In this document: positions 5,187-7,351 of the stretch, in pieces
Numbering within the stretch: the first letter of the stretch is position 1
Layout of the letters: every line of letters starts with the position of its first letter
Assembly: GCA_947304365.1 (NCBI GenBank)
Contig: CAMZAY010000048.1
Location: forward strand, 1 to 7,351
Source: an uncultured Clostridia bacterium
GTDB lineage: Bacteria > Bacillota > Clostridia > Christensenellales > CAG-138
Length of the DNA: 7,351 bases
Direction of reading: 5' to 3'
Translations under genes and position numbers: made by a program
The notes under the pieces: generated by a model
The model's database searches: none
What the model saw: the letters and a program-made list of their open reading frames with translations, nothing else
What the model was told of the DNA's origin: nothing

Positions 5187-6197
5187 ATGAAAACAAAGTT
5201 CATTGCCGTGCTCATCCTTTTGGGGATGCTGACGATCTCGCTCTGCGGCTGCAAAGCAGGATCGGATAAGCCTGCTCCATCCGAAATGGCGAAGCCCACC
5301 GAGGCCGCCGTCCCGACCGAGACCGAAGCCGCCCAAACGGCTTCGCCCATTGATAATTTGCCCGATTGGCTGACCCGCGTCGACGAAAGCAATTATTCGG
5401 AACAGCTCGCCGCGGCAAAGAGCATACTCCGGGGCGAAACGCCGGAGCCGATATGGAAGGGCGCGGGAAACGGATTCTACTTCGATTTGGAAACGGATTA
5501 CAGCGGCAGTTATCTCACCGCGTACAATCTTTGCATTAGTGTTGAAGAGACATACGCCCACGGCCTTTCTCCCTCACAGCTCTATTTCTTCGGTGCAAAG
5601 CCCATTAGACGTTATCCTTTTGAGCTTGCAGAGCTTGCCGAGGCAAGTCTTTACGGGTATCTTGAAGAATACTGGCCCAACGATATCACCGTTCGCGAAG
5701 GCCCCATCTACCTCCTGCCCGGGTTCTGCGGCGAGGATTGGATCGTCGTTCATACTGTGACGGATTCGCGTTTTCAGGTTCATACGATATTCCGCACAGA
5801 CGACGGGAACAGCTGGTATGAATTCGGCAGCGCAAATTCGATAAAGAACGGTTTTTCGGAGATCACCGGGGCATGCATCCTTTCAAAAACCGACGGTGTG
5901 ATATGCATGCATAGTTCTTCGTTTGACGACGGGCTCTATGAGCGCGCATTCATTACCCGTGACAGCGGCACGAGCTGGACGGATCTCAATCTTACGCTTC
6001 CGGGCGAATACTCCGGCTGCGTACTTTCCGTTCTGTTCTGCCCGATGTTCGACGGCGATCACGGCGTTATACTTGCGAACGCCTATTATAATGAGATAAA
6101 CGAAGATAATACCGTGACCAACGTATTCGGCTGGTTCGAGACGCGCGACCTCGGCGCAAGCTGGGAATTCCACACCCTTGCAAAAGCTGATCTGTGA
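5187..6197 (+). CDS. Putative secreted lipoprotein with Asp-box (BNR) repeats
   Basis: The predicted 336-residue exported lipoprotein starts at 5187, six bases after AAGGAGA. Its signal peptide ends in LCGC, so the lipidated residue is C22. Residues 23-56 are a Pro/Thr/Glu/Ala-rich linker, typical of a tether that holds a folded domain away from the membrane. NLPDW (57-61) recalls LLPDW of the first lipoprotein. The rest shows three Asp-box motifs, RTDDGNSW (203-210), TRDSGTSW (257-264) and TRDLGASW (319-326). These are turns found between strands of beta-propeller blades in sialidases, Ycf48-like and VPS10 proteins. Three motifs 54 and 62 residues apart suggest at least three blades. No sialidase Arg triad or FRIP motif was seen, so a binding role is as likely as an enzymatic one. 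No convincing terminator follows the stop. Confidence 0.88.
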   Translation: MKTKFIAVLILLGMLTISLCGCKAGSDKPAPSEMAKPTEAAVPTETEAAQTASPIDNLPDWLTRVDESNYSEQLAAAKSILRGETPEPIWKGAGNGFYFDLETDYSGSYLTAYNLCISVEETYAHGLSPSQLYFFGAKPIRRYPFELAELAEASLYGYLEEYWPNDITVREGPIYLLPGFCGEDWIVVHTVTDSRFQVHTIFRTDDGNSWYEFGSANSIKNGFSEITGACILSKTDGVICMHSSSFDDGLYERAFITRDSGTSWTDLNLTLPGEYSGCVLSVLFCPMFDGDHGVILANAYYNEINEDNTVTNVFGWFETRDLGASWEFHTLAKADL

Positions 6198-6219
6198 GCC
6201 CGGTCTCATTTTAAGACAC

Positions 6220-6248
6220 TTGCCATACCTCCCGTATTCTGCTATACT
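6220..6248 (+). promoter_or_regulatory. Promoter of the flavodiiron protein gene
   Basis: TTGCCA (6220-6225) and TATACT (6243-6248) are spaced by 17 bases, placing the start near 6255 and leaving a leader of about 26 bases. The spacer contains one arm of the inverted repeat described at 6225-6275. Confidence 0.75.
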
Positions 6249-6275
6249 TTAGCTGAAATCAAAATCGGGAGGTAT
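6225..6275 (+). promoter_or_regulatory. Inverted repeat linking the promoter spacer to the ribosome binding site
   Basis: ATACCTCCCG (6225-6234) and CGGGAGGTAT (6266-6275) are perfect ten-base inverted copies, 31 bases apart. The right arm contains the GGGAGG ribosome binding site of the flavodiiron gene. The left arm lies between the -35 and -10 boxes, so it is absent from a transcript starting near 6255 but present in read-through RNA from lipoprotein gene 2. It could be an operator dyad or a translational block on read-through RNA. Confidence 0.55.
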
Positions 6276-6280
6276 TTTAT

Positions 6281-7351
6281 ATGTACTGCACCAGAAAAGT
6301 CACGAAGGATATCGCCTGGGTCGGCGGTAACGACCGCCGCCTTTCCGTGTTCGAGGGCGTTTACAAATGCCCCGCCGGGGTATCCTACAACTCCTACCTT
6401 ATAAATGATGAAAAGACCGTGCTGATGGACACCGTCGACAAAGCCGTCTCGACCGTTTTCTTTGAGAATATCGAGCATGAGCTTGCGGGCAGGTCCCTCG
6501 ATTACGTCGTCGTTCAGCACATGGAGCCCGACCACAGCGCGACCTTGGCGGAGCTCGTGCTCCGTCACCCGGAGACGACGATCGTCTGCAATCAGAAGCT
6601 TGCCGCCATGATAAAGCAGTATTTCGATTTCGATCTCGATTCGAGATGCATGCTCGTCAAGGAGGGAGACGTGCTTGAGACCGGCCGCCACAAGCTCACC
6701 TTCGTCATGGCGCCCATGGTGCACTGGCCGGAGGTAATGGTCACGTTCGACCTTAACGAGGGGCTCCTCTTCTCCGCGGACGCTTTCGGCACATTCGGCG
6801 CGCTGGACGGCGCTCTCTTTGCGGACGAGGTCGATTTCATGAACGGATACATTGACGAAGCCCGCCGCTACTACACCAACATCGTGGGCAAGTACGGCAC
6901 GCAGGTGCAGGCGCTCTTGAAGAAGGCCTCCGCGCTCAAAATAAATATGATACTCCCGCTGCACGGCTTCGTATGGCGCGCGAACATAGGCGAGATAGTC
7001 GATAAGTACGTCCACTGGGCGACCTATGAGCCCGAGGAGAAGGCCGTCGTCATCGCCTACGCCTCCGTTTACGGCAACACCGCGAACGCCGCCGATATAC
7101 TCGCCTGCCGCCTTAATGAAAAGGGAGTCAAGACCTATATGTACGACGTTTCCATGACGAGCGCCGACCACGTTATCTCCGCCGCGTTCAAGGCGAGCCA
7201 CCTGGTTTTCGCCTCCACCACGTACAACGCGGGCATTTTCGTAAAGATGGAAGACCTGCTTCACGATCTCGCGGCGCACAACATACAGAACCGCAAGGTC
7301 GCCTTCATCGAGAACGGCTCCTGGGCGGCGACGAGCGGCAAGCTCATGCGC
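6281..7351 (+). CDS. A-type flavoprotein, FprA-like flavodiiron protein (3' end missing)
   Basis: This is the first 357 residues of a flavodiiron protein, a cytosolic enzyme that reduces O2 to water, or NO to N2O, to protect anaerobes; about 40 residues are missing at the window end. The N-terminal metallo-beta-lactamase-like domain has all the diiron ligands: H80, E82 and D84 in HMEPDH (80-85), H148, D167 and H228. The segment GTFGALDGALFADEVDF (170-186) resembles clostridial FprA proteins. The flavodoxin domain starts near residue 254, and its FMN phosphate loop is SVYGNTAN (262-269). No rubredoxin domain has started by the end of the window. The start at 6281 follows GGGAGG by eight bases. 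It has its own promoter and probably receives electrons from rubredoxin or an NADH:rubredoxin reductase encoded elsewhere. O2 versus NO preference cannot be decided from sequence. Confidence 0.95.
   Translation, partial: MYCTRKVTKDIAWVGGNDRRLSVFEGVYKCPAGVSYNSYLINDEKTVLMDTVDKAVSTVFFENIEHELAGRSLDYVVVQHMEPDHSATLAELVLRHPETTIVCNQKLAAMIKQYFDFDLDSRCMLVKEGDVLETGRHKLTFVMAPMVHWPEVMVTFDLNEGLLFSADAFGTFGALDGALFADEVDFMNGYIDEARRYYTNIVGKYGTQVQALLKKASALKINMILPLHGFVWRANIGEIVDKYVHWATYEPEEKAVVIAYASVYGNTANAADILACRLNEKGVKTYMYDVSMTSADHVISAAFKASHLVFASTTYNAGIFVKMEDLLHDLAAHNIQNRKVAFIENGSWAATSGKLMR

Noticed and set aside
4494..5561. A 355-codon minus-strand frame across both lipoprotein genes, including the duplicated MKLVLK start at 5039
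   Set aside because: Both plus-strand genes have convincing lipoboxes and ribosome binding sites. After MKLVLK the sequence has no aroA similarity and crosses the lipoprotein 1 terminator. The duplicated start is reported as a remnant, not as a gene.
6195..6212. Possible terminator after lipoprotein gene 2 (TGAG...CTCA followed by TTTT)
   Set aside because: Only four base pairs can form, too weak for a Rho-independent terminator.
6242..7279. A 345-codon minus-strand frame opposite the flavodiiron gene
   Set aside because: The plus-strand reading has every diiron ligand and the FMN loop; the minus-strand protein has no recognisable motif.

Overview
The window looks like chromosomal DNA of a GC-rich anaerobic Firmicute of the Clostridia type, possibly a gut Oscillospirales or Christensenellales lineage. 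The reasons are consensus-type sigma-A promoters and GGAGG ribosome binding sites, clostridial-style AroA and AroC motifs, an FprA-type flavodiiron protein, and small secreted lipoproteins. The lineage is an inference; no marker gene is present.

Left part, minus strand (1-3566). A PLP-dependent aminotransferase, cut by the window edge, has its own promoter and a palindromic operator candidate. Upstream of it lies a compact shikimate-pathway operon transcribed aroA, then aroC, then a chorismate mutase-shikimate kinase fusion. The genes are 14 bases apart or overlap by 4, and the operon ends in a clear Rho-independent terminator. These three genes encode the four consecutive steps from shikimate to prephenate. 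The neighbouring aminotransferase could act on aromatic keto acids, but that is inferred from position only.

Middle, plus strand (3640-6197). Two lipoprotein genes of unknown function each have a strong promoter and a lipobox ending in CGC. The first carries an FG-GAP-like DxDGD acidic loop. The second carries three Asp-box (BNR) motifs typical of beta-propellers. The first ends in a terminator.

The most unusual feature is a direct repeat of about 90 bp. The divergent intergenic region in front of aroA, including its promoter and first six codons, is present a second time between the two lipoprotein genes (3549-3638 and 5022-5111). The second copy still has promoter-like boxes pointing back into the end of the first lipoprotein gene, but there is no aroA behind it. 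This points to a rearrangement that placed a lipoprotein gene between two copies of the aroA promoter.

Right part, plus strand (6198-7351). An FprA-type flavodiiron protein, cut by the window end, has a near-consensus promoter. A perfect 10-base inverted repeat links the promoter spacer to its ribosome binding site. No RNA genes, CRISPR array, transposase or phage gene was seen, and no stretch over 300 bases lacks a gene.
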